Of a stretch of DNA of 7,103 nucleotides, positions 1 through 7,040 are shown one piece after another. The first letter of the stretch is position 1, and the number at the start of each line of letters is the position of its first letter. Origin of the DNA: an uncultured Chthoniobacterales bacterium (lineage in GTDB: Bacteria; Verrucomicrobiota; Verrucomicrobiae; Chthoniobacterales; UBA10450); assembly GCA_955652855.1 (NCBI GenBank), contig CATPCN010000192.1:1-7103 (forward strand), read 5' to 3'. The notes below the pieces were generated by a model, which made no database searches, was not told where the DNA came from, and saw only the letters and a list, made by a program, of their open reading frames with translations. Both the position numbers and the translations under genes were made by a program.

Positions 1-79
1 ACAATGCGCATCGGCCTTCGGCTCAGCGTCAAGTAGGTGATTGTCGTCGGCGTTTTTATGCATCGCGTGATTTTTTTTC

Positions 80-153
80 TCGGGCCGGCGGGATTTGAAC
101 CCGCGGCCTCTTGAACCCCATTCAAGCGTTCTACCAAGCTGAACTACGGCCCG
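80..153 (-). tRNA. tRNA-Pro (anticodon GGG)
   Basis: Read on the minus strand, this folds as a complete cloverleaf. The 7-bp acceptor CGGGCCG/CGGCCCG is fully paired, followed by TA at positions 8-9. The D arm is GTTC/GAAC with loop AGCTTGGTA, carrying the GG pair. The anticodon stem CTTGA/TCAAG encloses loop ATGGGGT, giving anticodon GGG, which reads CCC and CCU proline codons. A 5-base variable loop (AGGCC) is followed by T arm GCGGG/CCCGC with loop TTCAAAT. The discriminator base is A (complement of base 80). CCA is not encoded: the bases after the discriminator read G and then a run of A, so CCA must be added post-transcriptionally. It lies 70 bp downstream of the deacetylase-family gene on the same strand. 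I see no separate promoter, so co-transcription is possible. Confidence 0.96.
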
Positions 154-160
154 ATTTCGC

Positions 161-188
161 GTGGAATTATCCGCTGGCTACGTTCCAC
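161..188. repeat. Imperfect inverted repeat between deacetylase gene and tRNA-Pro
   Basis: GTGGAA (161-166) is mirrored by TTCCAC (183-188), with one further G-T wobble pair inside and a loop of about 14-16 bases. It lies in the 70-bp gap between the deacetylase stop (224) and the 5' end of the tRNA (153). There is no T run after it in either direction, so it is not a classical intrinsic terminator. It could be a processing hairpin ahead of the tRNA or simply chance. Confidence 0.3.
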
Positions 189-223
189 CCGCCACTAAAC
201 TTTTTCGGATCAAGATAACGAAG

Positions 224-1084
224 TTACTTCTGCGACCAGGCCGTCAGAAAAGCGTCGATTAATTCTGGAAGTTCATCGCTGTATCCGCCTTCGAGAATTG
301 CGCCGGCGGGAATGTCGATCTTGCTCAGCCATTTTCCGAATGTCGCGAAGTCTTCGCGCTCGAGGGTCATTTGGACAAGCGGATCGCCCGCATAAGCGTC
401 GAAGCCTGCGGAAACGAGAAGAAGATCAGGTTTGAACGTAATCAACTTTTGCAGCGCGTGCTCCGCAACATCGACATGTTTTTCGCGCGGCGTGTCGGGC
501 GCGATCGGATAATTGTCGATGTTAGCGAAGGATCTCGCGCCGGTTCCGGGATAAGCGGGAAACTGGTGGATGGAAGCGAACGCAATCCGAGGATTATGCG
601 CGACAATTTCTTCCGTGCCGTTGCCGTGATGCGCATCGAAATCCCAGATCGCGACGCGCTGCGCTCCGTTCTCCAGCGCGTCCAATGCCGCGATCGCGAT
701 GTTGCTGAAATAACAAAACCCCATGACGCGATCGCGCGTAGCGTGATGTCCCGGTGGTCGCATTAAACTGAACGCGCGATTTCCACGCAGAGCTTCGTGC
801 GCGACCTCAATCGCGGCACCGGCCGAGCGAGCGGCATGCGCGTAAATATTTTCGTAAGCCGGCGTATCGGTGTCGAAATCCGAACTCGCTTCTTTGATTC
901 GCTCAAGATGTTCTGGCGGATGCGCGCGCAACAAAATTTCCGTCGAAGCTGGATTCGGCGCACGCCACTCCCAATCTTTATGTCGATTTTTCAGTACAGG
1001 AACCGTGCCTAAAATTCGTTGCGGACGTTCCGGATGTCCCGGCGCCGAATATTCGACGCAACGCGGGTCGTGAAAAATAATCAC
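224..1084 (-). CDS. Histone deacetylase-family zinc hydrolase (class II/AcuC/HDAH-like)
   Basis: A 286-residue single-domain protein of the arginase/deacetylase fold. Family members remove acetyl groups from acyl-lysine or acetylpolyamines using one Zn ion; no signal peptide or membrane span is visible, so it should be cytoplasmic. Family motifs appear in order: GHPERPQR (16-23); RPPGHHA (109-115), with the catalytic His pair 113/114; GFCYFSN (122-128); DFDAHHGNGT (148-157), with zinc ligands Asp150 and His152; SIHQFPAYPGTG (171-182); SAGFDAYAGDPL (225-236), with third ligand Asp229; and EGGY (265-268), with Tyr268 in the transition-state Tyr position. Every catalytic residue is present, so it looks active. 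EGGY and NGT are more like class II/HDAH enzymes than class I. The start is GTG, placing the first motif at the usual distance; I see no clear SD. It begins 17 bp after the stop of the upstream TMTC-like gene, so an operon is likely. Whether the substrate is protein, polyamine or another acetyl compound cannot be told. Confidence 0.93.
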   Translation of the reverse strand: MIIFHDPRCVEYSAPGHPERPQRILGTVPVLKNRHKDWEWRAPNPASTEILLRAHPPEHLERIKEASSDFDTDTPAYENIYAHAARSAGAAIEVAHEALRGNRAFSLMRPPGHHATRDRVMGFCYFSNIAIAALDALENGAQRVAIWDFDAHHGNGTEEIVAHNPRIAFASIHQFPAYPGTGARSFANIDNYPIAPDTPREKHVDVAEHALQKLITFKPDLLLVSAGFDAYAGDPLVQMTLEREDFATFGKWLSKIDIPAGAILEGGYSDELPELIDAFLTAWSQK

Positions 1085-1101
1085 GTCACAACAATACCGA
1101 T

Positions 1102-3162
1102 TTAAGGTTCGCGGTAAGGTGAACCGGATTCATAAAGCGCGATCTCGCGGCGAAGTTCGCGAGCAAGTGCTGTTTCGCCTTGTTCGGTTGCCAATTCCAA
1201 AGCACGCTGTGCGGTTTCAATAGCTTTGACGAATTGCTTATTCTCAGCGTGGCCGGCCGCCAAGGTGTGGAGAACGATCGGGTTTGCGGCACCGGAAAGG
1301 AGTTCCGCTTGTTCAGCGAGCCCAACCGCTCTTGCTCCATTGCGCAGCGATAGATCGGAAGAACTGGCGAGCAGCCAGGCGAGATTGTTCAGCGCCACGA
1401 TCGAGCGAGGCGATGTTTGCAGAGCGCGCTCATAATGAGAGATAGCAGCGCGTCCGTTATTTTCTTTCAACGCGATGTTACCCAGTTGGATGTGCGCTTC
1501 AGCGAGTTGCGGTTCAATTTCCACGGCTTTCTCGGAATGGAAGCGCGCGGCAAAGAGATCGCCCTTTTCGAGAAGAGCGTTGGCCAAGCTATAATGAGCC
1601 GTGCTGTCGTCGGGATAGAGTTGAAGCGCGCGCGAATAATGCTCGATCGCTTCATCGACATGATTTTTCGCTAAGAGCGCGTTAGCAAGCGCGACGTGGG
1701 AATCCGGATCGTTAGGCGTCAACGCTACAGCTTCCTGACATTGCGCAAGCGCCTCATCTATTTCGCCTTTCTTAAGCAGCGCATTACCGAGATTGTAATG
1801 GGCCTCCGCGTAATCCGGATAGAGCTCCAGCGATTTACGCGAATTGTTGATCGCTTCATTAATCTCGCCTTTTTCCAAGAGAGCGACGCTCAGATTCGTA
1901 TAAGCCATCCACGAACGAGGATTGCGCGCGATAGTTGTCCGCCACAGCGTCTCGATATCGGCGTAAGAAGCGCTTTGGTGCCAGGTCAGCAAGCCAAGCG
2001 GGATTAGAATCAGCGCGCCGATTCCGCTCAGAAAAGATCGACAATATTTTAGCGAACCGGCGAACTTCGTGAGAGCAGCCGAAGCGAGAGCGATCGGGCC
2101 GATGCAGGCGAGGTACTGATAATGGTCGGCCACGAACGTGTAACGAAACGTGAAGAGCATGATGAAACCGATCAGCGGGCTCAGAGTCGCCACGAAAAAA
2201 ATTGCTGCGACCTCCGGGCCGCGACCGGCAATACGCCGAGCGAAGCAGATCGCGACACATGCGCCCGCTATCGCGAGCAACCATCCATAAGCGAATGGGT
2301 CAGCCACGTGAATGTCCCAGCGTGGATAACTAAAGGTCAGGTCGGATGGCCAAAATAATTTGCCCAGATAGAACCAAATGGCGTGGGTCGAGACGAGTAA
2401 CCGCTCTACCGGACCAAGCGCGAAAAGCGCTCCGCGTGTGCCTTGATGAAATCGTTCCCACCAAACCGCGACCAGACCCATCGTGACTGCGAGCAGAAGA
2501 AATAGAGCAACCTGAAACAGTCGCCGCCAGTTGATCGGTTCCTTTCGCCACCACAAAATCAAAAGCAACGCTGCCGGGAGCGTGCACGCCGTCGATTTGG
2601 CAAAAAGTGCCAGCGCATAAAGGACGAGCGCCAATCCGTAAAAAAGCCGACGCTTGTTCGTTTGTTCGTCCAAAAACCTGATCCAGGTAAGGAGCGTCAG
2701 CAAAAAGAAGAATCCCATCAGCACATTTTTTCGCTCGGTAATCCACGCGACCGACTCTACTTGCACCGGATGCAATGCGAAGATCGCGGCGGCGAGCCAC
2801 GCTTCGGGTATCTTCAAACGCCCGAGGAGCCGCCAGACGAGCAGCGCATTGGCGACGTGCAAGAGAATATTGACCCAGTGATAGCCGAAAGGATTGAGGC
2901 CCCAAATGGCGCGCTCGAACCGGAACATCGTGTAGACGAGCGGAAAATATTGTGAAGGCGAATCGAGCGAAAACCAAATGCGCCACAAGCCATCAGGCGC
3001 GGTGAGGAGCGGATTCTTCGTTAAATAATAATCGTCGTCCCAAATAAAACCGCCATTCCATGCCGGCCGGTAAATGACGATCGTGCAAAGAACTAGGATC
3101 AGGCCGAGAACAAATGTTCGGACGCGCGCAGAGCGAAGATCACTGGCCGTGGCTTGAGTCAT
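1102..3162 (-). CDS. TMTC-like GT-C membrane glycosyltransferase with TPR tail (paralogue A)
   Basis: A 686-residue protein counted from the ATG at 3162. The N-terminal ~400 residues are about ten hydrophobic spans (first ~14-31), with WDDD (41-44) in the first outer loop, HPVQVESVAW (131-140), ERKNVL (143-148) and ADHYQYL (345-351). These are the marks of the TMTC branch of GT-C transferases, which in eukaryotes use dolichyl-phosphate-mannose; a polyprenyl-phosphate-sugar donor here is inference. The tail holds TPR units with anchor Leu at 424, 458, 492, 526, 560 and 594 (exact 34-residue period), then a terminal unit at 634 and P-Y-R-E-P at the end. The reading frame stays open to a TTG at 3213, adding 17 polar residues. 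I prefer the ATG because it puts the Asp-Asp motif, the ADHY motif and the first TPR anchor at the same residue numbers as in the two paralogues. It is more diverged in sequence than the other two are from each other. It is probably co-transcribed with the deacetylase-family gene. Confidence 0.88.
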   Translation of the reverse strand: MTQATASDLRSARVRTFVLGLILVLCTIVIYRPAWNGGFIWDDDYYLTKNPLLTAPDGLWRIWFSLDSPSQYFPLVYTMFRFERAIWGLNPFGYHWVNILLHVANALLVWRLLGRLKIPEAWLAAAIFALHPVQVESVAWITERKNVLMGFFFLLTLLTWIRFLDEQTNKRRLFYGLALVLYALALFAKSTACTLPAALLLILWWRKEPINWRRLFQVALFLLLAVTMGLVAVWWERFHQGTRGALFALGPVERLLVSTHAIWFYLGKLFWPSDLTFSYPRWDIHVADPFAYGWLLAIAGACVAICFARRIAGRGPEVAAIFFVATLSPLIGFIMLFTFRYTFVADHYQYLACIGPIALASAALTKFAGSLKYCRSFLSGIGALILIPLGLLTWHQSASYADIETLWRTTIARNPRSWMAYTNLSVALLEKGEINEAINNSRKSLELYPDYAEAHYNLGNALLKKGEIDEALAQCQEAVALTPNDPDSHVALANALLAKNHVDEAIEHYSRALQLYPDDSTAHYSLANALLEKGDLFAARFHSEKAVEIEPQLAEAHIQLGNIALKENNGRAAISHYERALQTSPRSIVALNNLAWLLASSSDLSLRNGARAVGLAEQAELLSGAANPIVLHTLAAGHAENKQFVKAIETAQRALELATEQGETALARELRREIALYESGSPYREP

Positions 3163-3227
3163 GCAAAAATTCTGCTCTTGTCGCTTTCTCGAACATTTGA
3201 AAGTCGCCGTCAAACTGCCTTGCTAAT
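3163..3227. promoter_or_regulatory. Divergent intergenic region between the two glycosyltransferase units
   Basis: These 65 bp separate the preferred ATG of paralogue A (minus) from the ATG of paralogue B (plus), so promoters for both directions should sit here or inside the gene starts. I cannot pick a convincing -35/-10 pair on either strand. TAATAT at 3224-3229 overlaps the plus-strand ATG and so cannot serve it normally. A short inverted repeat, TTTGA (3196-3200) and TCAAA (3210-3214) with a 9-base spacer, lies near the middle and is a possible operator, although 5-base arms can arise by chance. No Shine-Dalgarno site is evident before either start. Confidence 0.4.
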
Positions 3228-5240
3228 ATGCCGTACGTTCTTCGCCGCACGAACAACGCTACCCCTTTGTGGATCGGCGCGGGCATTTGCATCTTTTTAA
3301 CGGCGGCGACCTGGCTGGTTTTTGGTCAGACGCTGCGGCACGATTTCGTTAATTACGACGATGCGACCTACGTTTACGACAATCCGATCGTATCGCACGG
3401 GCTGACCTTTCACGGTCTGCAATGGGCGTTCACGCATGCTCATGCGCGCAACTGGCATCCGCTCACCACCATCTCGCACATGGCGGATTGCCAGTTTTTT
3501 GGCGCGAACGCGAGCGGCCATCATTTCACCAATGTGTTTTTGCATACGATCGCAGTGCTCTTGCTTTTTCTTTTGCTTCGCGACATGACGGGCGCGCTTT
3601 GGCGAAGCGCATTTGTCGCAGCACTGTTTGCGATTCATCCGTTGCGTGTCGAATCGGTGGCTTGGATCGCCGAGCGCAAAGATGTGCTGAGCGGAGTGTT
3701 CTTCATGCTCACGCTCTGGGCGTTCGCGCGATATGCGCGCCAGCCGTCCCTGCGTCGTTACATATTTATGTCGATCTTGTTCGCGCTCGGCCTGATGTCG
3801 AAGCCGATGCTGGTGACATTGCCGTTCGTGCTGCTGTTACTCGATTACTGGCCGGCCAGAAGAATGGTCGATCGTCGCGCGATGTTCATGGTGATTGTCG
3901 AAAAAATTCCGCTCCTTGCGCTTTCTGCCGCGTCCTGCATTGCCACCATTGTAGCGCAAAGCGGTCCAACCGGATCGCTGGAACAACTGCCGCTGGCCTG
4001 GCGGATCAACAATGCCCTCGTCAGTTACGTCACTTATATCTGGCAAATGCTTTGGCCGTCCGATCTCGCCGTCTTTTATCCGCATGCGGGGAATCATTTG
4101 GAAATTTGGGAAGTTTCCTGCGCGGCCGCGGGGCTGATCGCAATCACCGTCATGGCATTCATCTGGCGGAAGACCCGCCCATATTTTTTTGTCGGCTGGT
4201 TTTGGTACGTCGGCATGCTTGTCCCAGTCATCGGCATTTTTCAGATCGGGCTTCAAGGTCACGCCGATCGTTACACTTATCTTCCGCAGATCGGCCTTTA
4301 CTTGCTCATTGCCTGGTCGGTCGCGGAAATGTCGATCTTGCGCGACCGGCGCGACATTTTATTCGCTCTCTCGACGATCGCGCTCGCTGCGCTCGGCTGG
4401 CGCGCGTGGGATCAAACCGCTTCCTGGAAAAACAGTGAGACGCTTTGGAAGCATGCGCTCGAGTCGACTTCGAACAACGACGTCGCTCATTACCATCTGG
4501 GTTTGTTCTTTCGAGAGCATGACCAGCTCGACGCTGCGATTGCGCAATATCAGGCTGCTCTCAGAATCGAATCCAGAGAGAGAGAACCTCATTACAATCT
4601 CAGCACCGCGCTGACCTACAATAACATTGCCAATATTCTTACCGCGAAAGGCCGCCTCGCCGAAGCGGTTCTTCATTACGAAAAAGCGATCGAGCTGCGC
4701 CCCGATTACGCAGACGCTCATTATAATCTCGGCAGTATTTTCTTTCGGCAAGGCCGGCTCGACGATGCGATCGCTCAGTTGCAAACAACCTTGTCGATCC
4801 AACCGGACGACGGGGAGACGCATCGCAGTCTCGGTCGCGCGCTGTTACAAAAGGGATCGTTATCCGAAGCGATCGCTGAATACGAAAAAGCTGTCAAAGC
4901 AACGAATCCGTCAATTTTGGCGGCGAATGATCTCGCATGGATTTTGTCGACCTATCCCGACGCTCCGGTGCGCAACGGCGCAAAAGCTCTGGCTCTTGCG
5001 CGTGGCGCCGTTGCTTTCACTCGTGGGACTGTTCCACGGTTCCTTCGCACTCTGGCCGCGGCTTATGCCGAGACCGGCCATTTTGACGACGCTGTCAAAG
5101 CCGCGCAGCAGGCCGTGGAGCTCGCGCGTTCCCGAAACGATCCCGACTTGGCCAGTCAAATCGAAAAAGATGTCGATCTTTATCGCGCGAATCATCCGGT
5201 GCGTGATTCAAATCTGATCAATGCGGACCCGAACCACTGA
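3228..5240 (+). CDS. TMTC-like GT-C membrane glycosyltransferase with TPR tail (paralogue B)
   Basis: A 670-residue protein. One N-terminal span (~14-33) follows a short basic head. The first outer loop carries NYDD (42-45) followed by DNP (51-53), the presumed catalytic Asp-Asp loop. IHPLRVESVAW (136-146) and ERKDVLSG (149-156) form the TMTC signature, and HADRYTYLP (345-353) lies in a late outer loop. About ten spans end near residue 392. The TPR tail has anchor Leu or Ile at 424, 458, then 467, 501, 535 and 569, and a terminal anchor at 609. The step from 458 to 467 is a 9-residue slip in an otherwise exact 34-residue period. The final cap ends at P657-V-R-D plus ten extra residues. By eye it is about 70% identical to paralogue C over the first ~185 aligned residues, so the pair looks like a tandem duplication. 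The start is the only nearby ATG; no SD is seen. The last 20 bases overlap the next gene. Function as a polyprenyl-phosphate-sugar-dependent transferase is inferred from the family. Confidence 0.9.
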   Translation: MPYVLRRTNNATPLWIGAGICIFLTAATWLVFGQTLRHDFVNYDDATYVYDNPIVSHGLTFHGLQWAFTHAHARNWHPLTTISHMADCQFFGANASGHHFTNVFLHTIAVLLLFLLLRDMTGALWRSAFVAALFAIHPLRVESVAWIAERKDVLSGVFFMLTLWAFARYARQPSLRRYIFMSILFALGLMSKPMLVTLPFVLLLLDYWPARRMVDRRAMFMVIVEKIPLLALSAASCIATIVAQSGPTGSLEQLPLAWRINNALVSYVTYIWQMLWPSDLAVFYPHAGNHLEIWEVSCAAAGLIAITVMAFIWRKTRPYFFVGWFWYVGMLVPVIGIFQIGLQGHADRYTYLPQIGLYLLIAWSVAEMSILRDRRDILFALSTIALAALGWRAWDQTASWKNSETLWKHALESTSNNDVAHYHLGLFFREHDQLDAAIAQYQAALRIESREREPHYNLSTALTYNNIANILTAKGRLAEAVLHYEKAIELRPDYADAHYNLGSIFFRQGRLDDAIAQLQTTLSIQPDDGETHRSLGRALLQKGSLSEAIAEYEKAVKATNPSILAANDLAWILSTYPDAPVRNGAKALALARGAVAFTRGTVPRFLRTLAAAYAETGHFDDAVKAAQQAVELARSRNDPDLASQIEKDVDLYRANHPVRDSNLINADPNH

Positions 5241-6990
5241 AGCATTCAATTCTCGGCTGCTGGTTCTCGCAGTTTGTTTTTCTTTGGTCGGAATGACGTG
5301 GTTCGTCTTCGGTCAAACGCGCACATATCCCTTCATCAACTTCGATGATCCCGAATACGTTTACGAAGAGCCCCAAATAACCGGCGGGCTTACGGCGAAC
5401 GGAATCGCTTGGGCGTTCACGCACTTTCCTTCGGTGAACTGGTACCCGCTGAGTTTGGTCTCGCACATGATGGACTGCCAGTTTTACGGACTCAATGCGG
5501 GCGGACATCACGTCACGAATGTTCTGCTCCACACGATCGCAGCGCTCTTGCTCTTTTTTGCGTTGCGCAACATGACGGGCGCGATTTGGCGAAGCGCATT
5601 TGTAGCGGCGATCTTCGCCATTCATCCGTTGCGCGTTGAATCGGTCGCATGGATTTCGGAGCGCAAAGATGTGCTGAGCGGGTTTCTTTTCATGCTCGTG
5701 CTCGGCGCTTATGCACGTTACGCGCGCCAGCCGTCGACCGGCCGCTACATCATCATGTCGATCTTGTTCGTGTGCGGTCTGCTCTCGAAGCAAATGTTGG
5801 TCACGCTCCCGATCGTTCTTCTGCTTCTCGATTATTGGCCGCTCAAACGGATGGCCGACCTTCGCGCGGTCGGACGAATGATCCTCGAAAAGATTCCGTT
5901 GCTCACGCTTTCCGCGGCTTCGGCCTTCGCCACATTTCTTGCGCAGAGAAATGCGACCGGTCTCGTCACGCAGATTTCGCTGCCGTGGCGGATCGGCAAC
6001 GCCATCGTCAGTTACGTCACCTACATATGGCAGATGATCTGGCCGGTGGATCTCGCCGTTTTTTATCCGCATCCCGAAGATCATTTGCCAATCTGGCAAA
6101 TCGCGCTCGCGGCCGCTTTTTTGATTACGGTCACGACTGCGACGATCGCGTGGCGAAAAAGTTATCCCTATTTTCTTGTCGGCTGGCTTTGGTACTTGTC
6201 GATGTTAGCGCCTGTGATCGGAATTGTGGAAATCAATCGGCAGGGCCACGCCGATCGCTACACTTACCTGCCGCAGATCGGACTTTATCTGGCGTTAATT
6301 TGGGGTATTGCGAAGTTGTCGGCGCGCTGGCGCTGCCGCCGCGCACTCTTGAGCGCCACGAGCATCATCGTGATCGTAGCCTTTGCCACTGCGGCGCGCG
6401 CTCAAGTTTCGTACTGGCGCGACAGCGAAGTGCTTTGGAACCACGCCCTCGCCGTCACGTCTGGCAACGACACCGCGCACGCGCATCTCGCCGATCTGCT
6501 TCTCCGCCGCGGGCGAATTGATGAAGCGATCGAGCAATGCGAAGAAGCACTCCGCATCAGGCCGAACAATGCCGACGCGAATAATAATCTCGGGCTCGCT
6601 TTTTTCCGAAGTGGCAAATTGCGCGACGCGACCGCGCATTGGCGAAAAAGTTTGGAGATCGATCCCAATGACAGCAATGCGCAGAGTAATCTTGCCTGGT
6701 CGCTTGCAACTTCGCCAGACGCCTCACTGCGTGATGGCGCCGCGGCTCTGGAACTTGCCACAAACGCAGTCAACCGCACCGCTCATCCCAATGCGATCAT
6801 GTTGCGTACGCTTGCGGCCGCGTATGCCGAAGGGAGGCAATTTCCCGAGGCAAAAGCGACGGCCCTAGAAGCTCTGCGTTTAGCGGAATCGCTGAACAAC
6901 TCTGCCTTGGCCGCCGACATCAGGCTCAACATCGACAATTATCGAAGAAATTTGCCGTTGCGCGATCCCGGTACCACAAGCGCGCCGTAA
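5221..6990 (+). CDS. TMTC-like GT-C membrane glycosyltransferase with short TPR tail (paralogue C)
   Basis: A 589-residue protein, the shortest of the three because its TPR array is shorter. The membrane domain matches paralogue B almost residue for residue: NFDD (40-43), IHPLRVESVAW (134-144), ERKDVLSG (147-154) and HADRYTYLP (343-351). The Asn that follows the Asp-Asp loop in A and B (K/D-N-P) is Glu here (E49-E50-P51). TPR anchor Leu residues are 423, 457 and 491 (34-residue period), then a terminal unit at 531, with the cap ending P579-L-R-D-P and six more residues. The ATG at 5221 lies inside the end of paralogue B in another frame, with a 20-bp overlap and no SD, which suggests translation coupled to B. 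No terminator is visible after the TAA at 6988-6990. Family assignment is firm; sugar donor and acceptor are unknown. Confidence 0.9.
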   Translation: MRTRTTEAFNSRLLVLAVCFSLVGMTWFVFGQTRTYPFINFDDPEYVYEEPQITGGLTANGIAWAFTHFPSVNWYPLSLVSHMMDCQFYGLNAGGHHVTNVLLHTIAALLLFFALRNMTGAIWRSAFVAAIFAIHPLRVESVAWISERKDVLSGFLFMLVLGAYARYARQPSTGRYIIMSILFVCGLLSKQMLVTLPIVLLLLDYWPLKRMADLRAVGRMILEKIPLLTLSAASAFATFLAQRNATGLVTQISLPWRIGNAIVSYVTYIWQMIWPVDLAVFYPHPEDHLPIWQIALAAAFLITVTTATIAWRKSYPYFLVGWLWYLSMLAPVIGIVEINRQGHADRYTYLPQIGLYLALIWGIAKLSARWRCRRALLSATSIIVIVAFATAARAQVSYWRDSEVLWNHALAVTSGNDTAHAHLADLLLRRGRIDEAIEQCEEALRIRPNNADANNNLGLAFFRSGKLRDATAHWRKSLEIDPNDSNAQSNLAWSLATSPDASLRDGAAALELATNAVNRTAHPNAIMLRTLAAAYAEGRQFPEAKATALEALRLAESLNNSALAADIRLNIDNYRRNLPLRDPGTTSAP

Positions 6991-6999
6991 TGAAAATAG

Positions 7000-7040
7000 T
7001 GCGCGATGGAGGGTTCGAACCTGCGACTCGAACCCGCCAC
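7000..7040 (-). other. tRNA-like 3' fragment (T-arm and acceptor strand), probably a remnant
   Basis: On the minus strand this ends like a tRNA: a T arm GCAGG / TTCGAAC / CCTCC with one C-C mismatch (7024 to 7008), then ATCGCGC (7007-7001) in the place of the 3' acceptor strand and an A as possible discriminator. A second T-loop-like stretch, GCGGG then TTCGAGT (7037-7026), lies just before it. Further upstream, GGCG/CGCC enclosing nine bases (7094-7078) resembles a D stem but lacks the GG of a D loop, and CGCGA beside it could pair with the acceptor strand. I find no anticodon arm, although a full tRNA would fit in the window. It could be a degraded tRNA, an integration scar or chance. Confidence 0.3.

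Noticed and set aside
71..78. Run of eight T that could be a terminator tail for plus-strand transcription from the left
   Set aside because: No stable hairpin precedes it, and for the tRNA on the minus strand it reads as A, so it does not form a terminator there either.
1..79. Possible partial gene or RNA at the left edge
   Set aside because: No open frame with recognisable content and no stable fold could be seen in this short stretch.
371..766. Open frame of 131 codons on the plus strand opposite the deacetylase gene
   Set aside because: It covers catalytic motifs of the deacetylase on the other strand and shows no recognisable motif of its own.
2330..2986. Open frame of 218 codons on the minus strand inside paralogue A in another frame
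   Set aside because: It overlaps the membrane domain, which is clearly coding in the other frame; no independent signal.
3208..3229. TTGACG on the minus strand and TAATAT on the plus strand as promoter boxes
   Set aside because: Neither has a partner box at 16-18 bp spacing, and TAATAT overlaps the start codon of paralogue B.
3422..4438. Long open frame of 338 codons on the plus strand in a different frame from paralogue B
   Set aside because: It lies wholly inside paralogue B, is rich in Arg, Ala, His and Cys with no domain or span pattern, and has the look of an out-of-frame reading of a G+C-rich gene.
5218..6099. Open frame of 293 codons on the minus strand across paralogue C
   Set aside because: It is antisense to a well-supported membrane protein; its charged, low-complexity composition is typical of the reverse complement of such genes.
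1102..6990. Phage-defence or CRISPR-like system
   Set aside because: No nuclease, reverse transcriptase, repeat-spacer array or transposase motif is present; the repeats are TPR codons within genes.
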